A stretch of DNA of 53,659 bases from Hyphomicrobiales bacterium (GTDB lineage: Bacteria; Pseudomonadota; Alphaproteobacteria; Rhizobiales; Rhizobiaceae): positions 1 through 53,659 of the forward strand of contig JAFKJY010000069.1 of NCBI GenBank assembly GCA_017305835.1, in the 5' to 3' direction. Both the position numbers and the translations under genes were made by a program. Below the pieces are notes generated by a model. That model searched no databases and had not been told where the DNA came from. It saw nothing but the letters and a program-made list of their open reading frames with translations. Shown here piece by piece: positions 8,542 through 16,799 of the stretch (its first letter is position 1; every line of letters starts with the position of its first letter).

Positions 8542-9675
8542 CTACTGCGTCCCGCCCGCGGCCTCGCCGGCGAGCTTCTTAAGGGTTTCCGCGTCGGCCT
8601 CGACCGGCTTGACCGTGTCGCCTTCGGTGATCAGCTCCTGGCCGGCGACGATGATCTTCACGTCGGCCGGGATGCCGCCGAGCACGAGCCCGTTCGGCGA
8701 ATCGTCGACGATGTCGATCGGGTAGAAGACGACCTTGTTGTCGGCATCCACGGCGCGGATGCCGAGGTCGCCGCCGGCGCTCAGCGTGATCACCGAGCGC
8801 GGCAGCACGGTCGCCTCGACCGGCTCGGCCCGCAGCGTGATCTCGGCGGTCATGCCGGCCGGGATCCTGCCGTCGTCGTTGGGCACGGCCACCTCGACCC
8901 GGTAGGTGCGGGTGGCCGCCGTGGCGTCATGGCTGACATAGCGCACGGTGCCCTTCACTTCGAGCCCGTTGACGAGCCGCACGTCGGCTTCGTGGCCGGT
9001 GCTGACATGGGAGAGGTCGCGCTCGCTCACCTCGCCGATCGCCAGGATCGGGTTGAGGTTGAGCACGGTCGCCACCGGCGAGCCGACCTGGATCGAGCTG
9101 CCGAGCTCGACGGAAACCTTGTCGACGACGCCGTCGAACGGCGCCAGCACCTCGTTGCGGGCGAGGTCGGCCTGCGCCGCCTCGAGCTGCGAGCGCGCCG
9201 CGGCCAGCGCCGACAGCGCGTTGTCGAGCTGCAGCTTGGCGACGCTGCCCGACTGGGCGAGCTTCTGCACCGCCGCCGTCTCGGCCTCGCGCTGGGACAA
9301 GAGCTGCCTGGCCGTCTCGACCGCCGCCTGCTTGCCCTCGGCGTCGAGCCGCATGATCAGGTCACCCGCCTTTACGCGCGTGCCGAGCTTGACCGGCAGG
9401 TCGGCGATGATGCCGGCCGCCCGCGCCGCGAGGCTCGCGCGCTGGTTGGCATCGGTGTAGCCGGAGACCTTGATGGCGCGCGCATGCTGGAGCCGCGGCG
9501 GATCGATCACCGCGACGGTGCGCACCGGCGCCGGCTTCGCTTCCGGCTTGGTCGGCGTGGCGGCCTCTTCCGTAGCGGCGCTGCCGACGGAGGTGAACTC
9601 GCCGGTGGCGACCCAGGCGGCAGTTGCTACGAGCACGGCCACGGCCGCGACCTTGTGGAACTTCAGTTTCGACAT
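8542..9675 (-). CDS. RND efflux pump, periplasmic adaptor subunit
   Basis: A 377-residue membrane-fusion protein. An N-terminal hydrophobic anchor (about residues 10-27) is followed by the first lipoyl half with RAAGIIADLPVKLGTRVKAG, a coiled coil (about 115-170, rich in Q, E, A and L), the second lipoyl half DLARNEVLAPFDGVVDKVSV, a beta-barrel domain and a membrane-proximal domain. No lipobox cysteine is present, so it is anchored by its signal segment. It forms an operon with the permease 3 bases downstream. Adaptors of this type bridge the permease to an outer-membrane channel. Confidence 0.95.
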   Translation of the reverse strand: MSKLKFHKVAAVAVLVATAAWVATGEFTSVGSAATEEAATPTKPEAKPAPVRTVAVIDPPRLQHARAIKVSGYTDANQRASLAARAAGIIADLPVKLGTRVKAGDLIMRLDAEGKQAAVETARQLLSQREAETAAVQKLAQSGSVAKLQLDNALSALAAARSQLEAAQADLARNEVLAPFDGVVDKVSVELGSSIQVGSPVATVLNLNPILAIGEVSERDLSHVSTGHEADVRLVNGLEVKGTVRYVSHDATAATRTYRVEVAVPNDDGRIPAGMTAEITLRAEPVEATVLPRSVITLSAGGDLGIRAVDADNKVVFYPIDIVDDSPNGLVLGGIPADVKIIVAGQELITEGDTVKPVEADAETLKKLAGEAAGGTQ

Positions 9676-9990
9676 GTCTTATCCCAGTGGGCTGGGTCCA
9701 GTTCGGCGGCGGCGGCCGAAGCCGCAATCGCGTCGATATGGGTGGACCCGTCTTTCGGTTCAATCCCGCTCAGTCGGCCCGGTGCCCGAGGCATGGCCTA
9801 TTACCTCATTTTTGCACCGCACAAAAGCCGCTATCGGTTCACTCCTGTCATGCAAGGAACGCAGCGCCTGCCCGCGTCCCGACATCGCGCCGCACGAATT
9901 CTGCACGGCCACCGCCGATCGAACGCGGTTCGTAGCGCACGGGCCGTGAAGTTTCGGTGAAGCGGCCGCCTCGCCTTTTCCGCGTCCCGG
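9676..9990. other. Gene-free stretch between the pump operon and the molybdenum hydroxylase
   Basis: About 315 bases. It must contain the promoter of the RND operon. An AT-richer spot with TTTTTGCACCGCACAAAAG near 9809-9827 is an imperfect inverted repeat that could be a regulator site. No local regulator gene for the pump is present, and no small gene is convincing. Confidence 0.5.
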
Positions 9991-12264
9991 TCATGCGAAC
10001 GCCACCTCCTCCGACAGCGGCAGCCGGCGCACGCGCCGTCCGGTCAGCGCGAAGACGGCATTGGCGAGCGCCGGCGCGGCCGGCGGCGTGCCGATCTCGC
10101 CGACGCCGCCCATCTTGGGCGCGTTCTCCAGCACCGCGACCTCGAAGCGCGGGCATTGCGGCATGCGCATCGCGTCGAAATCGTCGAAGTTCGACTGCAC
10201 GACCTTGCCGTCGGCGAAATTGATCTGCTGGCCCATCGCCGCCGACAGGCCGAAGATCGCGCCGGAAAAGAGCTGGGCCTCGATGATGCGCGGGTCGAGC
10301 GCGATACCGACATCGGCCGCGATCGACACCTTTTCCAGCCTGATGCCCTCCGGCGCCTGCGAGATCTCGACCACCTCGGCGACCCAGCTCCCGAAACTCG
10401 CCGTGAAGGCGAAGCCGCGCGCATGGCCCTCCGGCGCCGGCATGCCCCAGCCCGCCATCTCGGCCGCCTTGCGCACGACGCCGGCCGCCACCGGCCAGTC
10501 CGCCATCAGCTTCAGCCGCATCTCGACCGGGTCGAGGCCGCCCAGATGGGCGATCTCGTCCATCAGGCACTCGTGGAAGAAGCCGTTGACCGAGTTGCCC
10601 ACCGAGCGCCAGATGCCGACCGGCACGGGCGTCTGCACCTTCACCGCCGCGACGCGGTAGTCGGGCACCGCATAGGGCTGGTTGAAGGCGCCGTCGAGCA
10701 TCATCTTGTCCGGCCCGATCGCCGCCAGCCGCGGATAGAAGCGCGGCAGCAGGCTCGCCATGATCGACGGGGTGGCGACCTTGAGGTCGACGGCGACCGG
10801 CATGCCGTCCTCGCCGACCCGCGCGCGGACCCGCGCCAGCGCCGCCGGCCGGTACATGTCGTGGCCGATGTCCTCCTCGCGCGACCAGGTGACCTTCACC
10901 GGTCGGCCGTCCGTCTGCATGGCGACCAGCGTGGCGTAGAGCGCGCAGTCGATCTCGGCGCGCCGGCCGAAGCCGCCGCCGAGATGCGTGGTGTGCACGG
11001 TGCAGCTCGCCGCGTCGATGCCTGCGGCGGCCGCGCAGGTGTCGCGCACCATGGTCGGCGCCTGGTTGGGCGCCCAGACGTCGAGCATCCCGTCGCGCAG
11101 CCAGGCGGTGGCGTTCATCGGCTCCATGCAGGCATGCGCCAGCCACGGCACCCGGTATTCGGCCTCCAGCAGGCTTTCCTGCGGCGCGTCGGCAAAGGCG
11201 ACCTCGACGTCGCCGTCATTGCGCATGGCGGAGCCGGCCGAACCGGCGGCCTGCTCGAACAGCGCCCATAGCGCCGCATCGTCGGCCGGGCCGGAGCCGG
11301 TCTCCCACTCGGCCTCCACCGCGTCGGCCGCCCGCAGCGCATGCCAGGTCGTCCTGGCGACGACCGCGAAGCCGTTGCCGACATGCGTAGCAATCGGCAC
11401 GACCTTCAGCACGCCCGGCATCGCCAGCGCGGCGTCGGCCTTCATCGAGCGCATCGGGCGGCCGAGATGCGGGTTCATGCGCACCGTGGCGTAGACCATG
11501 TCCGGCAGCGACACGTCGATGCCGAAGATCGGCGCGCCGGTCACCTTGGCGCGCATGTCGGTGCGCTGCTGCGGCTTGCCGAGCAGCTTCCACGCCTCGC
11601 GCGGGCGCAGCGCCACGTCGCGCGCCGGCTCCAGCGCGGCCGCCTCGGCCGCCAGCTCGCCATAGGTGGCGGTGCGCCCGCTCGCGGCGTGGCTAACCGC
11701 GCCGTCCGCCGTCGCCAGATCGGCCGCCGCGACGCCCCAGCGCCGGGCGGCGGCGAGCTTCAGCGTCTCGCGCGCGGAGGCGCCGGCCGCGCGCATCTTG
11801 TCGAAGGCGTCGATGATCGAGGAGGAGCCGCCGGTGATCTGCAGGCCGAGCAGCTTGCCGGCGACGCCCGCCCCGGCGCGCGCCGCCTCGGCGAGCGCCG
11901 AATCGTCGAACTGCGCGAAGGGAAGCCCGTCCGCCAGCGCCGCGATGTTGCCGTAGGCGGCGGAGGCCGGCCCGTGCTCCACCGTCACCTGGTCGAGCCG
12001 CAGGTCGAGCTCCTCGGCCACCAGCGCGGCCAGCGTCGTCTCGACACCCTGGCCCATCTCGGCGCGCGGCGCCACGATGGTGACCGCGCCGTCGCGGCCG
12101 ATCTTGACGTAGGGATTGAAGGTCGCCTCGCCCTCGGCGAGCTCGTCCTCGAGCGGGTTGGCGACCGGCTTGCGGTAGGCGTAGTAGCCGAAGGCGACGC
12201 CGCCGGCGACCGCCGCGGCGCCGACGAGCAGCGCCCGCCTCGTGATCGTCGCGGCGCGACCCAT
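9991..12264 (-). CDS. Molybdenum hydroxylase large subunit (IorB / xanthine dehydrogenase family)
   Basis: A 757-residue molybdopterin-binding subunit. It opens with a twin-arginine signal (ITRRALLVGAAAVAGG), so the enzyme is probably exported folded to the periplasm. Molybdopterin-binding blocks include TTHLGGGFGRR and GIWRSVGNSVNGFFHE, and the catalytic glutamate appears in GGVGEIGTPP near the C-terminus. The closest known type is isoquinoline 1-oxidoreductase IorB and related periplasmic aldehyde or N-heterocycle oxidoreductases; the substrate is not readable. Its ATG overlaps the stop of the small subunit by 1 base. No cytochrome or XdhC-type maturation gene is adjacent. Confidence 0.93.
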   Translation of the reverse strand: MGRAATITRRALLVGAAAVAGGVAFGYYAYRKPVANPLEDELAEGEATFNPYVKIGRDGAVTIVAPRAEMGQGVETTLAALVAEELDLRLDQVTVEHGPASAAYGNIAALADGLPFAQFDDSALAEAARAGAGVAGKLLGLQITGGSSSIIDAFDKMRAAGASARETLKLAAARRWGVAAADLATADGAVSHAASGRTATYGELAAEAAALEPARDVALRPREAWKLLGKPQQRTDMRAKVTGAPIFGIDVSLPDMVYATVRMNPHLGRPMRSMKADAALAMPGVLKVVPIATHVGNGFAVVARTTWHALRAADAVEAEWETGSGPADDAALWALFEQAAGSAGSAMRNDGDVEVAFADAPQESLLEAEYRVPWLAHACMEPMNATAWLRDGMLDVWAPNQAPTMVRDTCAAAAGIDAASCTVHTTHLGGGFGRRAEIDCALYATLVAMQTDGRPVKVTWSREEDIGHDMYRPAALARVRARVGEDGMPVAVDLKVATPSIMASLLPRFYPRLAAIGPDKMMLDGAFNQPYAVPDYRVAAVKVQTPVPVGIWRSVGNSVNGFFHECLMDEIAHLGGLDPVEMRLKLMADWPVAAGVVRKAAEMAGWGMPAPEGHARGFAFTASFGSWVAEVVEISQAPEGIRLEKVSIAADVGIALDPRIIEAQLFSGAIFGLSAAMGQQINFADGKVVQSNFDDFDAMRMPQCPRFEVAVLENAPKMGGVGEIGTPPAAPALANAVFALTGRRVRRLPLSEEVAFA

Positions 12265-12722
12265 CAGGCCCCCGCCTGCATGCGGGCGGCGCGGTGGATC
12301 GCGGCGCGGATGCGCGGATAGGTGCCGCAGCGGCACAGATTGCCGCTCATCGCGTTGTCGATGTCCTCGTCGCTGGGGTCCGGAATGTCGTTGAGCAGCG
12401 CGATCGCCGACATGATCTGCCCGGCCTGGCAATAGCCGCACTGGGCCACCTGCTCGTCGAGCCAGGCCTGCTGGACCGGATGCAGCCCGCCGTCGGACGC
12501 GACGCCCTCGATGGTCGTCACCTCGCCCGCCACGTCGCCGACGGAAATCGAGCAGGAGCGCACCGGCGCGCCGTCGAGGATCACCGTGCAGGCGCCGCAG
12601 GCGCCGATGCCGCAGCCGAATTTCGGTCCACGGATGCCGGCGACGTCGCGCAGCGCCCACAGCAGCGGCATGTCGGGCTCGACGTCGAGGTCGAGCGTCT
12701 TTCCGTTCACGGTGACTTGCAC
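12264..12722 (-). CDS. Molybdenum hydroxylase small subunit, two [2Fe-2S] clusters
   Basis: A 152-residue iron-sulfur subunit of the IorA/CoxS type. The N-terminal plant-ferredoxin-like domain has [11 protein letters not shown] plus a fourth cysteine in RSCSI. The C-terminal helical domain has the second cluster ligands in CGYCQAGQ and LCRCGTY. It transfers electrons from the molybdenum centre of the partner encoded directly downstream. The start codon is GTG at 12722 (M-Q-V-T-V-N-G). It lies 115 bases from the divergent TetR gene and is probably repressed by it through the operator at 12801-12825. Confidence 0.95.
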   Translation of the reverse strand: MQVTVNGKTLDLDVEPDMPLLWALRDVAGIRGPKFGCGIGACGACTVILDGAPVRSCSISVGDVAGEVTTIEGVASDGGLHPVQQAWLDEQVAQCGYCQAGQIMSAIALLNDIPDPSDEDIDNAMSGNLCRCGTYPRIRAAIHRAARMQAGA

Positions 12723-12800
12723 GACCGCTCGCCTTCGGTGGGGGCCTGGATGCGCCGAGGCGCCGCACGGGCCGTTTTGGCCGGCGGCGTCGAAAACACA

Positions 12801-12825
12801 TTGACAAATTCCGTCATTTTGTCAA
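12801..12825. promoter_or_regulatory. TetR-type operator overlapping divergent promoters
   Basis: TTGACAAA-N9-TTTGTCAA is a perfect 8-base inverted repeat centred between the hydroxylase operon and the TetR gene. Each arm includes TTGACA, a consensus -35 box, one facing each way, so a bound repressor would cover both promoters. Size and symmetry fit a TetR dimer site. Confidence 0.75.
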
Positions 12826-12837
12826 CACCCTGTCCCC

Positions 12838-13458
12838 ATGCTTCCGAATTCCACCGCCGCAACCGCTGCCGAGGCTGCCGAGACCGCCGAGGAGGCCCGC
12901 CGCACGCGCATCCTCGACGGCGCGATGGGCGTCTTCCTCGCCTATGGCTTCCAGCGCACGACGATGGACGACATCGCGCGCGCGGCCGACATCTCGCGCC
13001 CGGCGCTCTACCTGCAGTTCCGCAACAAGACCGACATCTACCGCGCGCTGGCGCGCCGCTTCCTCGAAGGCGTCTTCGCGATGGCGCGCGAGGCGATGGC
13101 GCGCGAGACCTCGCTCGCCGGCCGGCTCGGCGGCGCCATCCGATTGACCTGCGACACGATGCTGGAGATCGAGGCGTCGCCGCACGGCGCCGAGATCCTC
13201 GACATGAGGAACAGCCTGGCCGCCGACATCGTCGCGGCCGGCCGCGACGAGTTCCACGCCATGGTCGAGGCGGCGATCGTCGCTGAGCTGAAGCAGCGCC
13301 GCGCCGACGGCCCGGCGCCGGGCTTCACCACGGCCCAGCTCGCCGACTGCCTGCTCGACGCCATAGACGGGCTGAAGCTGCGCCGTCCCACCCCCGACGA
13401 GCAGCGCGCCGCGATCGACGCCTACATCGCGGTCGTCACCAGGGCGGTCGCGGGCTGA
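12838..13458 (+). CDS. TetR/AcrR family transcriptional regulator
   Basis: A 206-residue regulator. The N-terminal DNA-binding domain reads ILDGAMGVFLAYGFQRTTMD, then DIARAADISRPALYLQFRNK (about residues 23-63), the standard TetR helix-turn-helix. The remaining helical part is the ligand and dimer domain. The start ATG at 12838 lies only 13 bases beyond the operator, so the transcript leader must be very short. It is divergent from the two-subunit molybdenum hydroxylase and most likely represses that operon and itself, with release by the enzyme's substrate or a relative. Confidence 0.94.
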   Translation: MLPNSTAATAAEAAETAEEARRTRILDGAMGVFLAYGFQRTTMDDIARAADISRPALYLQFRNKTDIYRALARRFLEGVFAMAREAMARETSLAGRLGGAIRLTCDTMLEIEASPHGAEILDMRNSLAADIVAAGRDEFHAMVEAAIVAELKQRRADGPAPGFTTAQLADCLLDAIDGLKLRRPTPDEQRAAIDAYIAVVTRAVAG

Positions 13459-13480
13459 GAAAAGGGGCAGGCGCGGCAAC

Positions 13481-13546
13481 GATGTCGGGAGATTTCCGGC
13501 ATCGGGCGCCGGAATCAGGAAAGGCGTCGGGATTTCTCCCAACGCC
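13481..13546. terminator. Tandem hairpins downstream of the TetR gene
   Basis: Two stem-loops of like design: GATGTCGG/CCGGCATC at 13481-13503 (one G:U pair) and GGCGTCGGG/CCCAACGCC at 13523-13546 (one mismatch). Their loops contain GAGATTT and ATTTCT. They start 23 bases after the TetR stop. No T tract follows, so intrinsic termination is uncertain. Confidence 0.4.
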
Positions 13547-13599
13547 CCCCTGTCACGTCTCGGCCTTTCGGCTGCGCGCCACCAAGGCGGCTGCGTCTT

Positions 13600-13990
13600 G
13601 CCTCGGCCTTGAACGTCGACGGCCTCGTCCGGTTCGTTTCCGAAGTGGTTCGTTTCCGAGCACGCCGGACACGTCCTTATCAAGACCCCGCCGACGCAGC
13701 CCGTGAGGGTTGCAACCGGCGCACCATCGAAGGACTTCAACCGGCCTTCATGGCAGCATCGGCGTGCCGTTCGGCGGTCGCGACCGCCCCTGGCATCCCC
13801 GCCGGACTTCCGGGCCTCGTCCTCGTATCCGCCTTGCGGCGGCCGATCGCTGGCCGGTGCGGGCCTCGGGCGATCCTCCGGAGCGGTTCCGCTGTCCTTG
13901 CGGGCTCCTCGGGCGTCCGAGTTGTCCCAAGGTTAGCCCGCACGGGCCGGATTGGCCACCGCGCGGGGCCTGTTAACTCAGTGGATTGCG
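13600..13990. other. Gene-free, hairpin-rich stretch; possible structured RNA
   Basis: The stretch between TetR and the patatin gene has no open frame with a convincing start or family. It holds many short perfect hairpins: GGCGGTCGCGACCGCC at 13773-13788, CCGCC-TTGC-GGCGG at 13829-13842, AGCGG-TT-CCGCT at 13882-13893 and GCCCG-CA-CGGGC at 13936-13947. Read on the minus strand, the second has a GCAA tetraloop. A 13-base direct repeat GGTTCGTTTCCGA occurs at 13631-13643 and 13647-13659. It did not match the RNase P, tmRNA or B12-riboswitch landmarks I know. Confidence 0.35.
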
Positions 13991-14014
13991 GTGATGCGTG
14001 CAAGAAAAGCGGGT

Positions 14015-15160
14015 TCAGCCGCCCCGGCTGGCGCTCTGCGGCCGCTTGCGGCTCGACAGGAAGCTGCGCACGCGCTCGCCCATACCGTGCCGGGCTTCGG
14101 TGCGCAATCCCGGCGCCAGCATTCCCGAGATGTCGAGCGTCGCCCGCTGGCCGACCGCCTCGAAATTCTCCGCCAGCCAGTCCTGCGCGGCCGAGCGGCC
14201 GAGGTCGCGCAGATATTCGAGGAACGCCCATTCGGCATTGACCTTGGACGAGGCCGACAGGTCGCGAAACGCCTCGTCGGCGTCGATGCGGTGCATGCGG
14301 ATGCTGCGGTAGCGGTCGCGCTCGATGCTGCCGGCCTCGATCAGCTCGTTGACGAAGGCGATCGCGCGGAATTCGCGCAGCAGCCCGGCATTGAAGGTGA
14401 TCTCCTCGACCCGGTTCTGGATCTCGCGCGCCGAGCGCGGCGCGCCCTCGCGCAGCACCGGGTTGATCTGCACCAGCAGCACGTCCTCGGTCGCCGTGGC
14501 GTAGAAGAACGGGTAGAGCGCCGGGTTGCCGCCGTAGCCGCCGTCCCAGTAGGGCACGCCGTCGATCTCGACGGCCTGGAATATCTGCGGCAGGCAGGCC
14601 GAAGCCATTACCACCTCGGCGGTGATCTCGTGCGTCTCGAACACGCGCAGCTGCCCGGTCTCGACATTGGTGGCCGACACGAACAGCTTCGGCCCGTGCG
14701 CGTCGCGCACGCGCTTGAAGTCGATCTCGCGGCGGATCACGTCCGCCAGCGGATTGTGGTTGAACGGGTTCGCCACATAGGGCGATACGATCCGCGACAT
14801 CGCCTCGAACCAGAGATAGGACGGGCTGTTCTCGATCGACCAGTTGCCCCAGACGACGTCCCAGGGCGAGCGCTGCACCGGGCTGAACATGCCGCTGCGC
14901 CCGACCGCCCGCCAGAAGTCGTGGAGCTTGGCGCGCGCGCCGTCGCGTCCGCCGCGGCCCCAGCCGTCGGCGAGCGCCACCGCGTTCATGGCGCCGGCGC
15001 TGGTGCCGGAGATGGCGGAGAATTCCAGCCGCCCGTCCTCCAGCAGCGCGTCGAGCACGCCCCAGGTGAAGGCGCCGTGCGAGCCGCCGCCCTGCAGCGC
15101 GATGTTGATGGGCCTCGTCGGGGAAGTCCTTGCATCCATGTCCGTTCGTCCGGTTTCCAT
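14015..15160 (-). CDS. Patatin-like phospholipase family protein
   Basis: A 381-residue alpha/beta hydrolase of the patatin type. It shows the oxyanion glycine motif LQGGGSHGAFTWGVLDALL, the nucleophile elbow GTSAGAMNA and the catalytic Asp in WDGGYGGNP, i.e. the Ser-Asp dyad. The C-terminal part resembles the DUF3734 extension common in such proteins. I chose the ATG at 15160 because GGGAGG lies 8 bases upstream; ATGs at 15139 and 15181 are also in frame. It starts 27 bases after the 3-hydroxybutyrate dehydrogenase gene, so a joint role in lipid or polyhydroxybutyrate turnover is plausible but inferred. Confidence 0.92.
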   Translation of the reverse strand: METGRTDMDARTSPTRPINIALQGGGSHGAFTWGVLDALLEDGRLEFSAISGTSAGAMNAVALADGWGRGGRDGARAKLHDFWRAVGRSGMFSPVQRSPWDVVWGNWSIENSPSYLWFEAMSRIVSPYVANPFNHNPLADVIRREIDFKRVRDAHGPKLFVSATNVETGQLRVFETHEITAEVVMASACLPQIFQAVEIDGVPYWDGGYGGNPALYPFFYATATEDVLLVQINPVLREGAPRSAREIQNRVEEITFNAGLLREFRAIAFVNELIEAGSIERDRYRSIRMHRIDADEAFRDLSASSKVNAEWAFLEYLRDLGRSAAQDWLAENFEAVGQRATLDISGMLAPGLRTEARHGMGERVRSFLSSRKRPQSASRGG

Positions 15161-15186
15161 CCTCCCGAACCTCCCGGGCATGTCCG

Positions 15187-15969
15187 TCACGCCGCCGTCC
15201 AGCCCCCGTCGATCGACAGCGTCGTGCCGGTGATCTGCGCGGCCGCGTCGGAGGCGAGGAAGGCGGTCGCCGCCGCGATCTGCTCGACGGTGGCGAACTG
15301 CTTCGACGGCTGCTTTTCGAGGATCACGTCGCGGATCGTCGTCTCGCGGTCGAGGCCGAGCTCGGCCATGCGGTCGGTGATCTGCGTCTCGACCAGCGGC
15401 GTGAGCACGAAGCCGGGGCAGACCGCGTTGCAGGTGACGCCGAGCCCCGCCGCCTCCAGCGCGACCGTCTTGGTCAGCCCGACGATGCCGTGCTTGGCCG
15501 CGACATAGGCCGACTTGTTGGGCGAGGCGCGCAGGCCGTGGGCCGAGGCGATGTTGACGATGCGGCCCCAGCCGGCCGCCTTCATGTGCGGCAGCGCGAC
15601 GGCCGTCGTGTGGAAGGCGGCGGTGAGGTTGATGGCGATGATGGCGTCCCACTTCTCGACCGGGAAATCCTCGATCGGCGAGACGTGCTGGATGCCGGCA
15701 TTGTTGACGAGGATGTCGACGCCGCCGAAGCGCGCCACCGTCCGCTCGACGAGGTCACGGCATTCCACGCCCTTCGACATGTCGGCCTTGAGGTAGACGG
15801 CCTCGACGCCGTGCTCCTTGGCGATGCGGGTGGCGATGGCGTGGTCGGCCGAGCCGTCGGTGAAGGAGTTGACGACGATGTTGGCGCCGTCGGCGGCGAG
15901 CGCCTCGGCGATGGCCAGCCCGATCCCCGAATTGGAGCCGGTGACGATGGCGGTCTTTCCCGAGAGCAT
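15187..15969 (-). CDS. bdhA: 3-hydroxybutyrate dehydrogenase
   Basis: A 260-residue classical short-chain dehydrogenase. It has the cofactor motif VTGSNSGIGLAIAEAL (residues 9-24), the NNAG motif NNAGIQHVSPIEDFP, the catalytic Ser in IVNIASAHGLRASP and the YxxxK pair in SAYVAAKHG. The QHVSPIEDFP and CPGFVLTPLVE segments are typical of D-3-hydroxybutyrate dehydrogenase, which interconverts 3-hydroxybutyrate and acetoacetate with NAD. AAGGAG precedes the ATG. It is cotranscribed with the patatin-like gene. A role in using stored polyhydroxybutyrate is the known one for rhizobial BdhA. Confidence 0.93.
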   Translation of the reverse strand: MLSGKTAIVTGSNSGIGLAIAEALAADGANIVVNSFTDGSADHAIATRIAKEHGVEAVYLKADMSKGVECRDLVERTVARFGGVDILVNNAGIQHVSPIEDFPVEKWDAIIAINLTAAFHTTAVALPHMKAAGWGRIVNIASAHGLRASPNKSAYVAAKHGIVGLTKTVALEAAGLGVTCNAVCPGFVLTPLVETQITDRMAELGLDRETTIRDVILEKQPSKQFATVEQIAAATAFLASDAAAQITGTTLSIDGGWTAA

Positions 15970-16103
15970 GGCGGCAACTCCTTCTCGCGCGGCGGCCGCG
16001 CGGCTCCCCCCATATATTGCAGTGCAGCAAAATTGCCAATGCCGGGAGAATCGGTACGCCGCCGGCAGGTCAGGCCGGCGGCTTTATAGGAGTCTTCTCC
16101 GCC

Positions 16104-16661
16104 CTATCGACCGCTCGCCACGGCGTAGGTCGTAAGCACGCCGCCGGTCTTGAGCGGGCGCGAACTATTCAATCGCATCGCGATCTTCCGGTCGTGCGGC
16201 TTGAACAGCGGATTGCCTGCGCCCAGCACCACCGGCGCGACGCAGATCCGGTATTCGTCGACGAGCCCGGCCTGAAGCAGCGAATCGACAAGGTCGGCGC
16301 TGCCGAAGATGAAGACGTCCTTGCCGTCCTCGGCCTTCAGCGCCCTGACGCCTTCCACCGCCTCGCCCTTCAGGAGCCGCGTGTTGTTCCACGTCGCCTC
16401 GTCCAGCGTGCGGCTCGCCACCGCCTTGCCGATCGAGTTCATCATGTCGGCGATCGCCCCGGTCTCCTTCTTCCAATAGGCGAACATGCCCTCATAGGTG
16501 CGCCGCCCGAACAGCAGCGTGCCGATCTCCTGCCCCTGGTCGAGCGAGAATTTTTCCAGCTCCTCGCCCCACACCGTCTCGTGGAAGGCGAGGTCCCAGG
16601 GTTGCGTGCCCTCGAAATAGCCGTCCAGCGTCATCACGTTCCATACAACCAGCCGTCTCAT
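16104..16661 (-). CDS. Dihydrofolate reductase family protein (RibD C-terminal-like)
   Basis: A 185-residue protein of the RibD C-terminal/DHFR-like superfamily. It starts with RRLVVWNVMTLDGYFEG, has the family's TLLFGRRTYEGM at about residues 53-64, a nucleotide-binding stretch DVFIFGSADLVDSLLQAGLV near 115-135 and PVVLGAGNPLF afterwards. Members are NADPH-dependent reductases, most with unknown substrate. ATG 16661 has AGGAGA upstream. It is divergent from an HxlR regulator gene, a common pairing, with inverted repeats in the 138-base gap, so HxlR control is likely. Confidence 0.9.
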   Translation of the reverse strand: MRRLVVWNVMTLDGYFEGTQPWDLAFHETVWGEELEKFSLDQGQEIGTLLFGRRTYEGMFAYWKKETGAIADMMNSIGKAVASRTLDEATWNNTRLLKGEAVEGVRALKAEDGKDVFIFGSADLVDSLLQAGLVDEYRICVAPVVLGAGNPLFKPHDRKIAMRLNSSRPLKTGGVLTTYAVASGR

Positions 16662-16730
16662 GGTTCGTCTCCTCGTCGGGCAATCGTAGCTGCGCAGTTG
16701 CGCACCGGCAGGATCGCCGGTAAATTGCGA

Positions 16731-16780
16731 TTGCAAAATGCAACTGGTTGCAAGCTAGATAATCCGATTTCATTTTGCAA
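16731..16780. promoter_or_regulatory. Candidate HxlR operators
   Basis: TTGCA-AAA-TGCAA (16731-16743) is a short palindrome. The ten bases TTGCAAAATG at 16731-16740 recur inverted as CATTTTGCAA at 16771-16780, and GGTTGCAA occurs between them. The AT-rich cluster sits in the divergent gap directly ahead of the HxlR gene. Confidence 0.55.
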
Positions 16781-16799
16781 CCGGTTTTTTGGAGCCTTC

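Noticed and set aside
9809..9827. TTTTTGCACCGCACAAAAG as operator or terminator of the pump operon
   Set aside because: The repeat is imperfect, has no clear stem-loop with a T tract and no partner regulator nearby.
13600..13990. RNase P RNA, tmRNA or cobalamin riboswitch in the hairpin-rich gap
   Set aside because: Known landmarks such as GAGGAAAGTCCGG, the tmRNA tag reading frame and the B12 box were not found.
13609..14241. Long open frames on both strands in the TetR-patatin gap
   Set aside because: All frames are open because the DNA is GC-rich; none has a good start or family, and most run into the patatin gene.
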